Positions 55,657-63,579 of a stretch of 64,000 nucleotides of DNA are shown one piece after another; position 1 is the first letter of the stretch; each line of letters starts with the position of its first letter. The notes under the pieces were generated by a model that saw nothing but the letters and a program-made list of their open reading frames with translations, searched no databases and was not told the origin of the DNA. Made by a program: the position numbers and the translations under genes. The stretch is from Anaerolineae bacterium (lineage in GTDB: Bacteria > Chloroflexota > Anaerolineae > 4572-78 > J111), in the NCBI GenBank assembly GCA_022071955.1, contig JAJVIM010000016.1, positions 24,895 to 88,894 on the forward strand, read 5' to 3'.

Positions 55657-55933
55657 AGCTGGATTGCCGTCCCATTTCAAACTCATGCCATTATAAAACG
55701 AGCTGCGCCAAACACAAAAAGGGAGCAAGGGCAGCAATCGCGCTGCAAGCCATAGCTTCTTTACTGAACGAATGGCGAACACTTGCGCCTGCGCGCAGTG
55801 CAGGTGTGGCGAGTTGCGGGTGGCGAGTCATCCTTCATCCTTCATCCTTCTCACTAACCCCCTCAACTCACCGAACTTATTTTTATAGTTATGCAAATTA
55901 TGCTATGCTAAGTTACAGTTAAGGGCAGGTATA

Positions 55934-56161
55934 ATGAGGTACCAGATCACCATTCGCCGGGCCGGTACGGTCTTGAATAATGTTGTGGTAGAGGCTCGGA
56001 GCGTGCTGGAGGCCATCGAGTTGCTTGATGCTGGCCATGAAAAATTCATTGTCCAGCTCTCGCACGGCCACGATGAATTGATCAGCGTCTTGTGGTCTGG
56101 TTTTGAATACGAAGCTCGCCAGCTTGACCCGGTTACCCCGCCGCGGAATGGGCCTCGATGA
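55934..56161 (+). CDS. Small protein of unknown function
   Basis: A 75-residue protein with a likely alpha/beta pattern (MRYQITIRRAG, VVVEARSVLEAIELL, KFIVQLSHG), which I cannot assign to a family. The C-terminus overlaps the end of the convergent BTAD regulator gene by 29 bp. The start is not supported by a good ribosome site; a TATAAT overlaps the proposed ATG, which weakens the call. The upstream 100 bp hold the stretch CTCAACTCACCGAACTTATT (55862-55881), found again at 63817-63836. Confidence 0.45.
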   Translation: MRYQITIRRAGTVLNNVVVEARSVLEAIELLDAGHEKFIVQLSHGHDELISVLWSGFEYEARQLDPVTPPRNGPR

Positions 56162-59100
56162 CCACCTCTTTCCAAAAATGACGGCTCACCGCCGAGGTGG
56201 GCAGCCGTTTGACCCACGGTTTCACCAGCACGTGGCGGCGTCCGTACAGCAGCGGAATGACCGCCGCCTCGCTGATCAAAAGTTTATCCGCCTGTTGATA
56301 CATTTCAATCCGCCGGGCCTGGTCAGACACGTGCCGGGCCTCCTCAATTAATTGCTGGTACTGGGGGTGATGCCAGCCCGTCCAGGCCCGGTGCGAGCTG
56401 GCCCGCAGCACGTTATCCGGGTCGGGGTAATCAGCCCGCCAGCCCATCCGAAAGATGTGCCCCGGATTGGCCGGTATTTGCGCCAGCAGGTCGCTCCAGC
56501 CCAGTTCGTGCCAGTTGACGGCGATGCCCAGCGTCTCGGCCAGTTGCCGGTCAAGCTGCTGGTACAACGATTTCAACCCGGTCAAAATAAATCCCTCGAT
56601 GGCTGGAAACCCCCGGCCACCCGGATAACCGGCCTCGGCCAGCAGTTGGCGGTCCTGTTCCGGCCGGTACGGCAGGGCGATGTTGGGGGCATGGCCCGGC
56701 ACGCCCGGCGGAATCATGCCGCCGCTGCCCGGCCAGTGGAACCCCAGCAGCGGCGCGCCGGCCAGCGCTTCTTTGTCCAGCGCCATTGCCAGCGCCTGCC
56801 GCACCCGCACGTCGTCAAACGGCGGGATTCTGGTGTTTAGTCCCAGATATTGCACGTTTAAAATTGGCCCGGTAAAGTACTCATCGGCGTATTCCCGCCG
56901 CATCTGCTCCAGTTCCGGCTGGGGCAAATACAACCCCAGCACATCCAATTGATTGGTTTTGTACTGCTGCACCACTTCTTTCTGGTTGTACGATGAATTA
57001 ATCAGCAGTTCAACCTGGGTGATGTTGCCGGTGGTGTGGCCGGGGTAACGCGGGTTGCGAGCCAGCACAATCCGCGCGTCCGGTTCCCAGCCGGCCAGAA
57101 TAAACGGGCCGTTGCCCACCAAATTTTGCGGTGAGGCCCACTCTGCGCCAAATTTTTTAACGGCGTGGGCCGGAATGGGCAGGGCCGGGGTGTTGGTCAG
57201 CAAATACAAAAAGTAGCTGGTTGGCCCTTCCAACTCTACTTCCAGCGTGTGCGGCGAAACGACCCGCACAGCTACATCGGCGGGATTACTGGTTTGGCCT
57301 TCAAAATAAGCCCGCGCCCCTTTGATATCGAAAAATGAGCTGGCAAACGGCGACCTGTGGCTGTGGTCCAGTTGGGCCAGCCAACTGGCCACAAAATCGG
57401 CGGCGGTCACCGGCGCGCCATCGCTCCACACAAAGTCATCGCGCAGCTCAAACACGTAGCGCGCGCCGCCATCCTGCACCTGCCAGCGTGCCGCCACCTC
57501 CGGCACCACGTCCAGTTCCGGGTTGAGCGCCACCAGCCCGCTGAATAACTGGGCAATCAGTTGGCTCGAGGTGTCATCTTCGGTCAGCGTGGGGTTGAGC
57601 GTGGGCGGCATATTCCACGATAACCGCAGCGGGTGCGGCGCGGGCGGCAGCGGCGCGCCGGGCGGGGCGGCCTGCTGCCACAATTTAAAGCCCTCATCGT
57701 AGGCGGCGCGTGCCTGCTTAAAATTAAATATCAGGTGATGGGTCAGGCCCAGTTTCATCAACGTGCGGGCGGCCCGGTCGGTTTGGCCCTGTTGTTTGAG
57801 CCAGGCCAGCGCCTGCTGGTAAAAATCGATGGCCTCCTGATGGGCAAACAGATTGCGGGCGCGGTCGCCGGCTTGCAGCAAATAATCGATGGCCTTGTTC
57901 ACCTGCCCGGCCCGGGCATAGTGGTGGGCCAGTTGCACCGTAACTTCGTCAAGGTGGTCGCGGTAAATAATTTCCAGCGCGGCGGCAATATCGCCGTGGA
58001 GCAGGCGGCGCTCGGCGGCCCCCAGCGAGTTGTACAGGTATTGCTGAAACAGGGTGTGGGTAAAGCGGTAGCCCGACAAAAACTTTCCGTTCAGCCGAAA
58101 TTCGCCCTGCTCCCGCACCAGATGATGCCGTTTTTCCAGCAGGCTCAATTCGCGCAACAGTTGGCGCTCGTCCTGGTGCTGCACCGCGGCGATCACCTGC
58201 GCCGTAAATGTTTCGCCCTGCACGCTGGCCGCGATGAGCATTTCTTTTGGCCCGCCCGGCACCCGGCCAATCCGCTCGGCGATGACCGCCTCTATCCGCG
58301 CCGGCAGCAGCTCCCAGTTTAGATCAGCGGTTTCAACCCAGCAGCCCTGCGCGTCCTGCCGAATATCACCGCGCTCCTGCAAAGAGCGCAGCAGTTCCAC
58401 GGTAAACAGGGGGTGGCCCTGCGTTTGCCGGAACAGCGCCTCGCGGAAGGCAGGCGACAGCCGGTTGGGTTCGGTATCGATCAGCGCCTCCACAAAATCG
58501 CGGCTCATCGCCTGTTCCAGATCGATGTGAATCTGGCCAAAGCTGCGCCGGATTTCGTTGATGACCGGTTCCAGCGGGTGGCGCTGGCCGTCGCGCCCCA
58601 AAATAATATCGTTGGGCCGGTAAGTGACCAGCAGCAGCACCCGGCTGGCGGCCAGCCGCCGGCTCAAATGGAAGAGCAGGTTGATCGAGGCGGCATCGGC
58701 CCACTGGGCGTCATCAATAATCAGCAGCAGCGGCTGCTGCTGGGCCACCGCCTGCAGCACGCTCACTACCTGCTCAAACAAATCCTGCTGGGCGCGCTGT
58801 TCCCCCGCCGGCGGCGAGGCAAAGTGCAGCGCCAGCCCCACCCGGCCGGCCTGCTGGTTGAGCCAGTTGGCTGCCAGCAATGAATCGACTAACGCCGGCC
58901 CCCGCCCGGCAATGGCCGGCAGGGTGTGGGGCAGCAGTTGCCACAGGCGGCGGCCATTCTCCACCGAAAACGCGCCCTCGGCCAGCCGGGCTTCAATATC
59001 GCCGCAAAGCTGGCCCAGCATCTCCCGGAACGGCAAATAGGGATCGCCCAGGCCGGTGTAGGCGTTGCAACTGCCGACAATGGTCACCACCCCGGCGGCG

Positions 59101-60053
59101 TGCGCTTCGGCCTGAGCGGCAAAGGCTCGCACCAGCGCGGTTTTGCCGCTGCCGGCCTCGCCGGTAACGCACACAATCTGGCCATGCCCGGCGACGGCGC
59201 TGTTTAGCCGGTTGGCCAGTTGGGCCAGTTCGGCCCGGCGGCCGACAAACGGCGCGGGGGCTGGCGTGGCGCTGGCGGTTAAAAACGAGGGCAACTGTTC
59301 CGGTGTGGGTGGGAGGGGGATTGGGGCCGGAGCCTCGCCCACCTGCCCCAGCCGAATTTGTTCGGCCAGCGCCGCAGTTTCCGGCGAAGGCGGCACGCCC
59401 AATTCTTCATCCAGCAGGCGCTGGCATTCCTGAAACTGGCGCAGCGCTGCCGAGCGCTGGCCGGCCAGCGCGTATAGCCGCATCAATTGGCGGTGGGCCG
59501 GTTCGTGCAGGGGATCGAGGGCCAGCCGCCGCCGGGCGCTGCCAATGGCGGGGTCGTATTCCTGCCGGGCGGTGTGCTGCTCGGTGAGGGCATCGAGCAG
59601 GGCGGCCAGCTCCTGCCGCAGCGATTCGGCCTGGAAAAACTGCCACTCGTCAAACTCGGGGCAATCCGGCAGGGTGAAGCCGGCCAAAAAGTCGTCGCGG
59701 TACAAATTGGCCGCGGCGGCCAGTTGGTTGTCGGCGGCCAACTGCCAGAATTGGGCCACATCGAGCGTGACCTGCGGCGACTCGGCCAGCGCCACGGTTT
59801 CGCGGTCGGCGGCCAGCCAGTCGCCGGCCAGGGCCGTGTTCAGTTCAGACAGGGTGCGGCGCAGGGCGGCCCGCGCCCGCGATTGGTCCAGCTCCGGCCA
59901 AAACAAAGTGGCCAGCGCGTCGCGGCTGTGGGGCTGGGCGGTTACAGCCAGGTAGGCCAGCAGCGCCACCGCTTTGCGGCGGCCAAGGTCAATGGGCTGG
60001 TGGTTCAGTTCAAGCTGGGGCGGCCCGAGCAACGAGATGACCAGTTGGGACAT
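56133..60053 (-). CDS. BTAD/AAA/TPR regulator fused to an OppA-like solute-binding domain
   Basis: A 1306-residue protein with no signal peptide. Order: OmpR-like winged helix (about 1-90, IDLGRRKAVALLAYLAV and SRARAALRRTLSELN), bacterial transcriptional activator domain BTAD (about 95-235), AAA_16-type ATPase (about 265-560, Walker A GEAGSGKTALVRAF near residue 300, Walker B LLLIIDDAQWADAA), TPR-like helices (about 680-790), then from about 805 to 1295 a complete SBP_bac_5 domain (SWNMPPTLNPTLTEDDTSSQ, FVWSDGAPVTAADFV, VGNGPFIL). It resembles E. coli SgrR in joining a DNA-binding part to a cytoplasmic solute-binding domain. A peptide, sugar or similar ligand may control it. Confidence 0.88.
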   Translation of the reverse strand: MSQLVISLLGPPQLELNHQPIDLGRRKAVALLAYLAVTAQPHSRDALATLFWPELDQSRARAALRRTLSELNTALAGDWLAADRETVALAESPQVTLDVAQFWQLAADNQLAAAANLYRDDFLAGFTLPDCPEFDEWQFFQAESLRQELAALLDALTEQHTARQEYDPAIGSARRRLALDPLHEPAHRQLMRLYALAGQRSAALRQFQECQRLLDEELGVPPSPETAALAEQIRLGQVGEAPAPIPLPPTPEQLPSFLTASATPAPAPFVGRRAELAQLANRLNSAVAGHGQIVCVTGEAGSGKTALVRAFAAQAEAHAAGVVTIVGSCNAYTGLGDPYLPFREMLGQLCGDIEARLAEGAFSVENGRRLWQLLPHTLPAIAGRGPALVDSLLAANWLNQQAGRVGLALHFASPPAGEQRAQQDLFEQVVSVLQAVAQQQPLLLIIDDAQWADAASINLLFHLSRRLAASRVLLLVTYRPNDIILGRDGQRHPLEPVINEIRRSFGQIHIDLEQAMSRDFVEALIDTEPNRLSPAFREALFRQTQGHPLFTVELLRSLQERGDIRQDAQGCWVETADLNWELLPARIEAVIAERIGRVPGGPKEMLIAASVQGETFTAQVIAAVQHQDERQLLRELSLLEKRHHLVREQGEFRLNGKFLSGYRFTHTLFQQYLYNSLGAAERRLLHGDIAAALEIIYRDHLDEVTVQLAHHYARAGQVNKAIDYLLQAGDRARNLFAHQEAIDFYQQALAWLKQQGQTDRAARTLMKLGLTHHLIFNFKQARAAYDEGFKLWQQAAPPGAPLPPAPHPLRLSWNMPPTLNPTLTEDDTSSQLIAQLFSGLVALNPELDVVPEVAARWQVQDGGARYVFELRDDFVWSDGAPVTAADFVASWLAQLDHSHRSPFASSFFDIKGARAYFEGQTSNPADVAVRVVSPHTLEVELEGPTSYFLYLLTNTPALPIPAHAVKKFGAEWASPQNLVGNGPFILAGWEPDARIVLARNPRYPGHTTGNITQVELLINSSYNQKEVVQQYKTNQLDVLGLYLPQPELEQMRREYADEYFTGPILNVQYLGLNTRIPPFDDVRVRQALAMALDKEALAGAPLLGFHWPGSGGMIPPGVPGHAPNIALPYRPEQDRQLLAEAGYPGGRGFPAIEGFILTGLKSLYQQLDRQLAETLGIAVNWHELGWSDLLAQIPANPGHIFRMGWRADYPDPDNVLRASSHRAWTGWHHPQYQQLIEEARHVSDQARRIEMYQQADKLLISEAAVIPLLYGRRHVLVKPWVKRLPTSAVSRHFWKEVVIEAHSAAG

Positions 60054-60073
60054 TTGTTCGCTCCTGACCCGGT

Positions 60074-60102
60074 ATTTTACCTGATGTGCGCCGAAATATC
60101 AA
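60074..60102 (-). promoter_or_regulatory. Sigma-70 promoter of the BTAD regulator gene
   Basis: Minus strand TTGATA (60102-60097), 17 nt, TAAAAT (60079-60074). The start site would be about 14 nt before the ATG, with CAGGAG as ribosome site between them. Confidence 0.7.
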
Positions 60103-60165
60103 CGACTGGTTGGCCTCGTAGTTTCTTCGGCCAGAAAATTCTTGTTTTCAGGCGGAATAATCTGA

Positions 60166-60242
60166 TTATAACTCAGTCATAATGCAATTATAACTCAGTT
60201 ATAATCCAGGTATAACTCAGTTATAAAGTGATTATAACTCAG
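60166..60242. repeat. Four operator-like repeats with exact 22-bp period
   Basis: TATAACTCAG occurs with its first base at 60167, 60189, 60211 and 60233. Two units extend to the palindrome TATAACTCAGTTATA. Direct repeats spaced by 22 bp, two helical turns, are the known form of many SARP/BTAD activator sites. The array is 64 bp upstream of the -35 of the BTAD regulator gene, farther than usual for such sites. Confidence 0.7.
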
Positions 60243-60653
60243 TATAAATTTCGTTTGGTTTGGGTCGGTTGTTGTGTTTCCTCCCTTGAAAATAGGAGTC
60301 AGGAGTTAGGAATTAGGAATTAGGGTGTGCTCAATTGCGTCACCCTGAGCAAAGCGAAGGGTCTCCCGACCGGTTAAAAGTTAATTTTCACCCGTCCCAC
60401 AGGGAGGCTTCGCTCTGCCGGGCATACCGCAAGGGTATCCCTTTAGGGACAGGCATTCCTCGTTGCAGCAGCGCAGCTTCGGTTAGTCTCCGGTGAAAAT
60501 AGCGAATTGCGAGCACTTGCGCCTGCTCTCCCTGCGGTCGCAGTGCAAGTGTTGCGAACAGCCCTACTCAATTTTCCCCCGTCCCACGGAGAAGTAGTTG
60601 GGCTTGCAGCCCGCGGTCACGCTGTAAGCGTGATCTGCTTTCTCACAATTGGG

Positions 60654-60773
60654 GTAACTACTCAGCCGCACCATTCTGGATGTCATTCCCGCGTGCTTTT
60701 AGCGGGAATCCTCCGTTTTGGGCTTCAGTGGATGCCCGATAAAGACATTCAGGCATGACGGCTGAGTAGTTAC
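60654..60773. repeat. MITE-like element, copy 2 (120 bp)
   Basis: Same 13-bp terminal inverted repeats (GTAACTACTCAGC and complement at 60761-60773) and same length as 27734-27853, with a handful of substitutions such as GCACC for CCACC after the left end. Internal hairpins are kept. Confidence 0.8.
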
Positions 60774-60897
60774 TAATTGGGCAAAAAAGATTCTTTTGGG
60801 ATGATTCTGGGGCGCTTTTTGGAACGATTGTGGGACGTTGGTTCGGTATACTACAGAAAATGAGTTATGAAGTTGTTGCACCCAGAGGAGGTACACA

Positions 60898-61101
60898 ATG
60901 TTTTGGGGAAATGCCGATGCAGTTCATCACGAACAACACCTTGATAATTTACGCCGGGCCGAACACGAGCGGCTGGTGAATGAAGTTGAAGCGGCCAACC
61001 CGCAGCCCGGGTTGTGGCAAAGCGTTAAAACCCATCTGGCCGGCTGGACGGCCAGCGGAGAGGAGGAGCACCCGCGCCAATTCGCTCACAAATCGGCCTG
61101 A
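60898..61101 (+). CDS. Small hydrophilic protein of unknown function
   Basis: A 67-residue charged, mostly helical protein (MFWGNADAVHHEQH, NLRRAEHERLVNEVEA). I do not recognise the family. The gene is supported by a strong ribosome site (AGAGGAGG 8 nt before the ATG), a possible -10 TATACT about 40 bp upstream, and a good terminator after it (61141-61173). The MITE-like element lies 124 bp upstream. Confidence 0.6.
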   Translation: MFWGNADAVHHEQHLDNLRRAEHERLVNEVEAANPQPGLWQSVKTHLAGWTASGEEEHPRQFAHKSA

Positions 61102-61140
61102 TCAACAGGCCACATACGTTCCTTTCGTTATCAGCTGAAC

Positions 61141-61173
61141 AACAGCCCCGGCAAATCGCCGGGGTTGTTGTTT
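61141..61173 (+). terminator. Rho-independent terminator
   Basis: AACAGCCCCGGC (61141-61152) and GCCGGGGTTGTT (61158-61169), one G-U pair, then GTTTT. Ends the transcript of the small gene at 60898. Confidence 0.82.
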
Positions 61174-61219
61174 TGGCCGGCTGGATTATAATGGCCAAAA
61201 CAGCACAGCGAGGTGAATG

Positions 61220-62254
61220 ATGCCCGAAAAAACACAGCAATTTGCCAGCGATAATTATTCCGGTATTTGCCCGGAGGCGCTGGAGTACACCGTTAAAGCC
61301 AACCAGCGCCACGAAACCGCCTACGGCACCGACCCGTGGACGGCCAAAGTGAGCGACCGGCTGCGCGAGCTGTTTGAAATTGACGCCGAGGTTTATTTTG
61401 TATTCAACGGCACGGCGGCCAATTCGCTGGCGCTGTCGGCGCTGTGCCAGAGCTACCACAGCATTATTGGCCACGAACTGGCCCACATTGAAACCGATGA
61501 GTGCGGCGCGCCGGAGTTCTTTTCCAACGGCTCCAAAATTCTGCTCGGCGGCGGCGACAACGGCAAACTCACCCCGGCGGCCATTGAGCAACTGGTCAAA
61601 AAGCGGTCCGATATTCACTACCCCAAACCCAAGGTCATCACGCTGACCCAGGCCACCGAGGTGGGCACCGTTTACAGCCGTGACGAGCTGCTGGAAATTC
61701 GCAACGTGGCCGACAAGTACGCGCTCAAAATCCACATGGACGGCGCTCGTTTTGCCAACGCGGTGGCCAGCCTCAAGGTTAAACCCAAAGAGATTACCTG
61801 GCAATGCGGTGTGGACGTGCTCTGTTTTGGCGGCACCAAAAACGGGCTGGCCGTGGGCGAAGTCATCCTCTTTTTCCGCAAAAAGCAGGCCGAAGATTTC
61901 GATTATCGCTGCAAACAGGCCGGGCAATTGGCCAGTAAAATGCGCTTTTTGTCTGCGCCGTGGCTGGGGCTGCTGGAGAATGACATCTGGCTCAAAAACG
62001 CCGGCAACGCCAACGAGCGCGCCGCCAGCCTGGAACGCCAACTCAACGGCCTGCCCGGCCTGAAATTGATGTTCCCCCGCCAGGCCAACTCGGTGTTTGT
62101 GCAGATGCCGCCGCACGTGCTTGACCATCTGCACCAGCAGGGCTGGCATTTTTACACCTTTATCGGCGCGGGCGGGGCGCGGTTTATGTGCAGTTGGGAT
62201 ACCACCGAGGAGAGCGTGCAGGCGCTGGTCGGCGATATCAAAGCGGCTTTGTAA
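61220..62254 (+). CDS. Low-specificity threonine aldolase-like PLP enzyme
   Basis: A 344-residue fold-type I PLP enzyme that would cleave threonine or allo-threonine to glycine and acetaldehyde. The N-terminal FASDNYSGICPEAL, FVFNGTAANSLAL, the His/Glu stretch IGHELAHIETDECGAPE, and the PLP-binding Lys207 in LCFGGTKNGLA match the threonine aldolase/beta-eliminating lyase family. Two ATG codons are adjacent; the second (61220) lies 4 nt after GAGGTG and is preferred. It stands alone between terminator 61141-61173 and the cytochrome gene. Confidence 0.9.
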   Translation: MPEKTQQFASDNYSGICPEALEYTVKANQRHETAYGTDPWTAKVSDRLRELFEIDAEVYFVFNGTAANSLALSALCQSYHSIIGHELAHIETDECGAPEFFSNGSKILLGGGDNGKLTPAAIEQLVKKRSDIHYPKPKVITLTQATEVGTVYSRDELLEIRNVADKYALKIHMDGARFANAVASLKVKPKEITWQCGVDVLCFGGTKNGLAVGEVILFFRKKQAEDFDYRCKQAGQLASKMRFLSAPWLGLLENDIWLKNAGNANERAASLERQLNGLPGLKLMFPRQANSVFVQMPPHVLDHLHQQGWHFYTFIGAGGARFMCSWDTTEESVQALVGDIKAAL

Positions 62255-62327
62255 CTCCGGTTTGACGAATTGGGACGGCGCTATAAAATTATTCGCGTAT
62301 AATTGTTTTTTTGACTAAGGAAAGTTG

Positions 62328-62756
62328 ATGGCAAATCGCAGACGACAGGTATCTGAAAGCAAGGGCAGAACCATCGCCATGCTTTTAACTTTTGGGTTGA
62401 TTTTTGTGGGGGTGGTGGTTTTTGTGATCCGGCCGACGGTGGGCACGCCCTCGCAGGCCGGCGCCGACCCGGTGACCAACAAAGGCAAAGTGCTGTACGA
62501 TGCCTACTGCGCGGCCTGTCACGGCGCCAATGGCGAGGCGGGCGTGGTGCCCAACTCTCCGGCGCTCAATGCCGATGGCGAAATGTGGCATCGGTCTGAT
62601 GAGGAGTTGCTGGCACAAATGCGTCACGGTGGCGAAAATATGCCGGCGATGGCCGCCGATTTTACCGACGAGCAAGTGACGGCGCTACTCACCTACATCA
62701 AAGGCTGGTGGACGCCCAAACAACGGGCCGTGCAAATTGGCGATATTGGCGAATAA
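62328..62756 (+). CDS. Membrane-anchored class I cytochrome c
   Basis: A 142-residue protein: positively charged N-terminus, one membrane helix (about 17-35) acting as uncleaved anchor, then a monohaem c-type domain outside the membrane with CAACH (Cys61, Cys64, His65) and a probable Met ligand in ENMPAMAAD. The fold end TDEQVTALLTYIKGWW is typical. The start ATG 62328 follows TAAGGAA. It may carry electrons to a terminal oxidase not encoded here, which indicates that the organism can respire as well as ferment. Confidence 0.88.
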   Translation: MANRRRQVSESKGRTIAMLLTFGLIFVGVVVFVIRPTVGTPSQAGADPVTNKGKVLYDAYCAACHGANGEAGVVPNSPALNADGEMWHRSDEELLAQMRHGGENMPAMAADFTDEQVTALLTYIKGWWTPKQRAVQIGDIGE

Positions 62757-62758
62757 AA

Positions 62759-62791
62759 AAAGCGGCGAGCCGGTAACAGCTCGCCGCTTTT
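62759..62791. terminator. Bidirectional terminator
   Basis: AAAGCGGCGAGC (62759-62770) and GCTCGCCGCTTT (62779-62790) pair perfectly around an 8-nt loop, with A and T runs on the flanks. Between the convergent cytochrome c and dsbB genes. Confidence 0.88.
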
Positions 62792-62800
62792 GAATTTAAA

Positions 62801-63268
62801 TCAGGCGATGGCCGCGGCTTCCTCCAGTTCTTCCTCTTCGTACGCTTCGTCAGCAGCGGCGTACCATTTGACGGCGCTCATAATGATGGTGATCAGAATA
62901 AAGGCGGTCAGGGCCATAAACGGGATGGTGATAAAGCCCAGGTAATTAACGTAGCGCGAGCCGCACGGCACAATATCGGCGCAGGAAACCGGCTCGGGCA
63001 AAATGCCCATCTGAATCATATAGTGATAGCTTGATAGCAAAATGCCGCTGATTGAAAGGGGCAGTACGTAATTGGGCAAATATTCGTCCCGCAAAAATAT
63101 GCCAACCAGCGAAATGATGACCAGCGGGTACATTAAAATGCGCTGGTACCAGCACAATTTACACGGAATAAAGCCCATCACGTCGCTGTAGTACAGGCTG
63201 CCCAGTGTGGCAATCAGCGCCACACCAAACGCCAGGTACGCCCCATATTGCCGCAGAAATGCTTTCAT
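62801..63268 (-). CDS. dsbB: Disulfide bond formation protein B
   Basis: A 155-residue protein with four membrane helices (about 8-26, 42-59, 65-84, 108-130). The first redox pair is CKLC (Cys36, Cys39) and the second is Cys96 and Cys102 in the loop SCADIVPCG. It oxidises a DsbA-type partner and passes electrons to quinone. The C-terminal tail is strongly acidic. The start at 63268 (MKAFLRQ) is chosen because the longer frame would contain the ribosome site GAGGGGAAAAGAG. No dsbA gene is in the window. Confidence 0.9.
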   Translation of the reverse strand: MKAFLRQYGAYLAFGVALIATLGSLYYSDVMGFIPCKLCWYQRILMYPLVIISLVGIFLRDEYLPNYVLPLSISGILLSSYHYMIQMGILPEPVSCADIVPCGSRYVNYLGFITIPFMALTAFILITIIMSAVKWYAAADEAYEEEELEEAAAIA

Positions 63269-63360
63269 TTGTCTCTTTTCCCCTCGCACATCATTAAATT
63301 ATTTTCGGTATAGTAGCCAGCCGGGGGCAAAGGTGCAAATGATTGGCGGCCACTTGCGGG

Positions 63361-63579
63361 TCAGTGTTCGGCGCGATTGACAGATACCAGCGGCACCCCC
63401 AGATCTCGCAGCCGATTGAGCAGGCCGTACAGCGCCGATTGGTCGGCGATGGGGCCAATCAGCAGGGACTCGCCGCTGGGCAGATGGGTGATGTTGAGTT
63501 CTTCCATCATTTTAATGTGGCGCTTGTCCAAATGGCCTTTAACTTTGATTTCGTAAAATTCTATTTGCTTGGGCAGCAT
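63361..63579 (-). CDS. Small conserved protein (YEI-V-GHLD family), second copy
   Basis: A 72-residue protein related to the one at 48702-48950: EFYEIKVKGHLDKRHIKMMEE, then ESLLIGPIADQSALYGLLNR and LGVPLVSVNR. The start at 63579 (MLPKQIEF) follows AAAGGAGTG. It lies 81 bp after dsbB on the same strand side. Function unknown. Confidence 0.75.
   Translation of the reverse strand: MLPKQIEFYEIKVKGHLDKRHIKMMEELNITHLPSGESLLIGPIADQSALYGLLNRLRDLGVPLVSVNRAEH

Larger units (their letters stand above)
60054..60897. other. 844-bp intergenic region: promoter, phased repeats, MITE and scattered palindromes
   Basis: Contains the promoter of the BTAD gene (60074-60102), four 22-bp-phased repeats (60166-60242), an inverted partial copy of the hydrogenase-flanking repeat (about 60288-60325), a CCCTGAGCAAAGCGAAGGGT palindrome (about 60344-60363), other short hairpins, and a MITE-like element (60654-60773). 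Short open frames here run across repeats and are not believed to be genes. Confidence 0.7.

Noticed and set aside
60166..60242. CRISPR-like array
   Set aside because: Repeats are about 11 nt with an 11-nt gap; units are too short, and no cas genes are near. Phased operator sites explain it better.
60507..60758. 83-codon open frame at 60.5 kb
   Set aside because: It runs through short palindromes and into the MITE-like element; no ribosome site.
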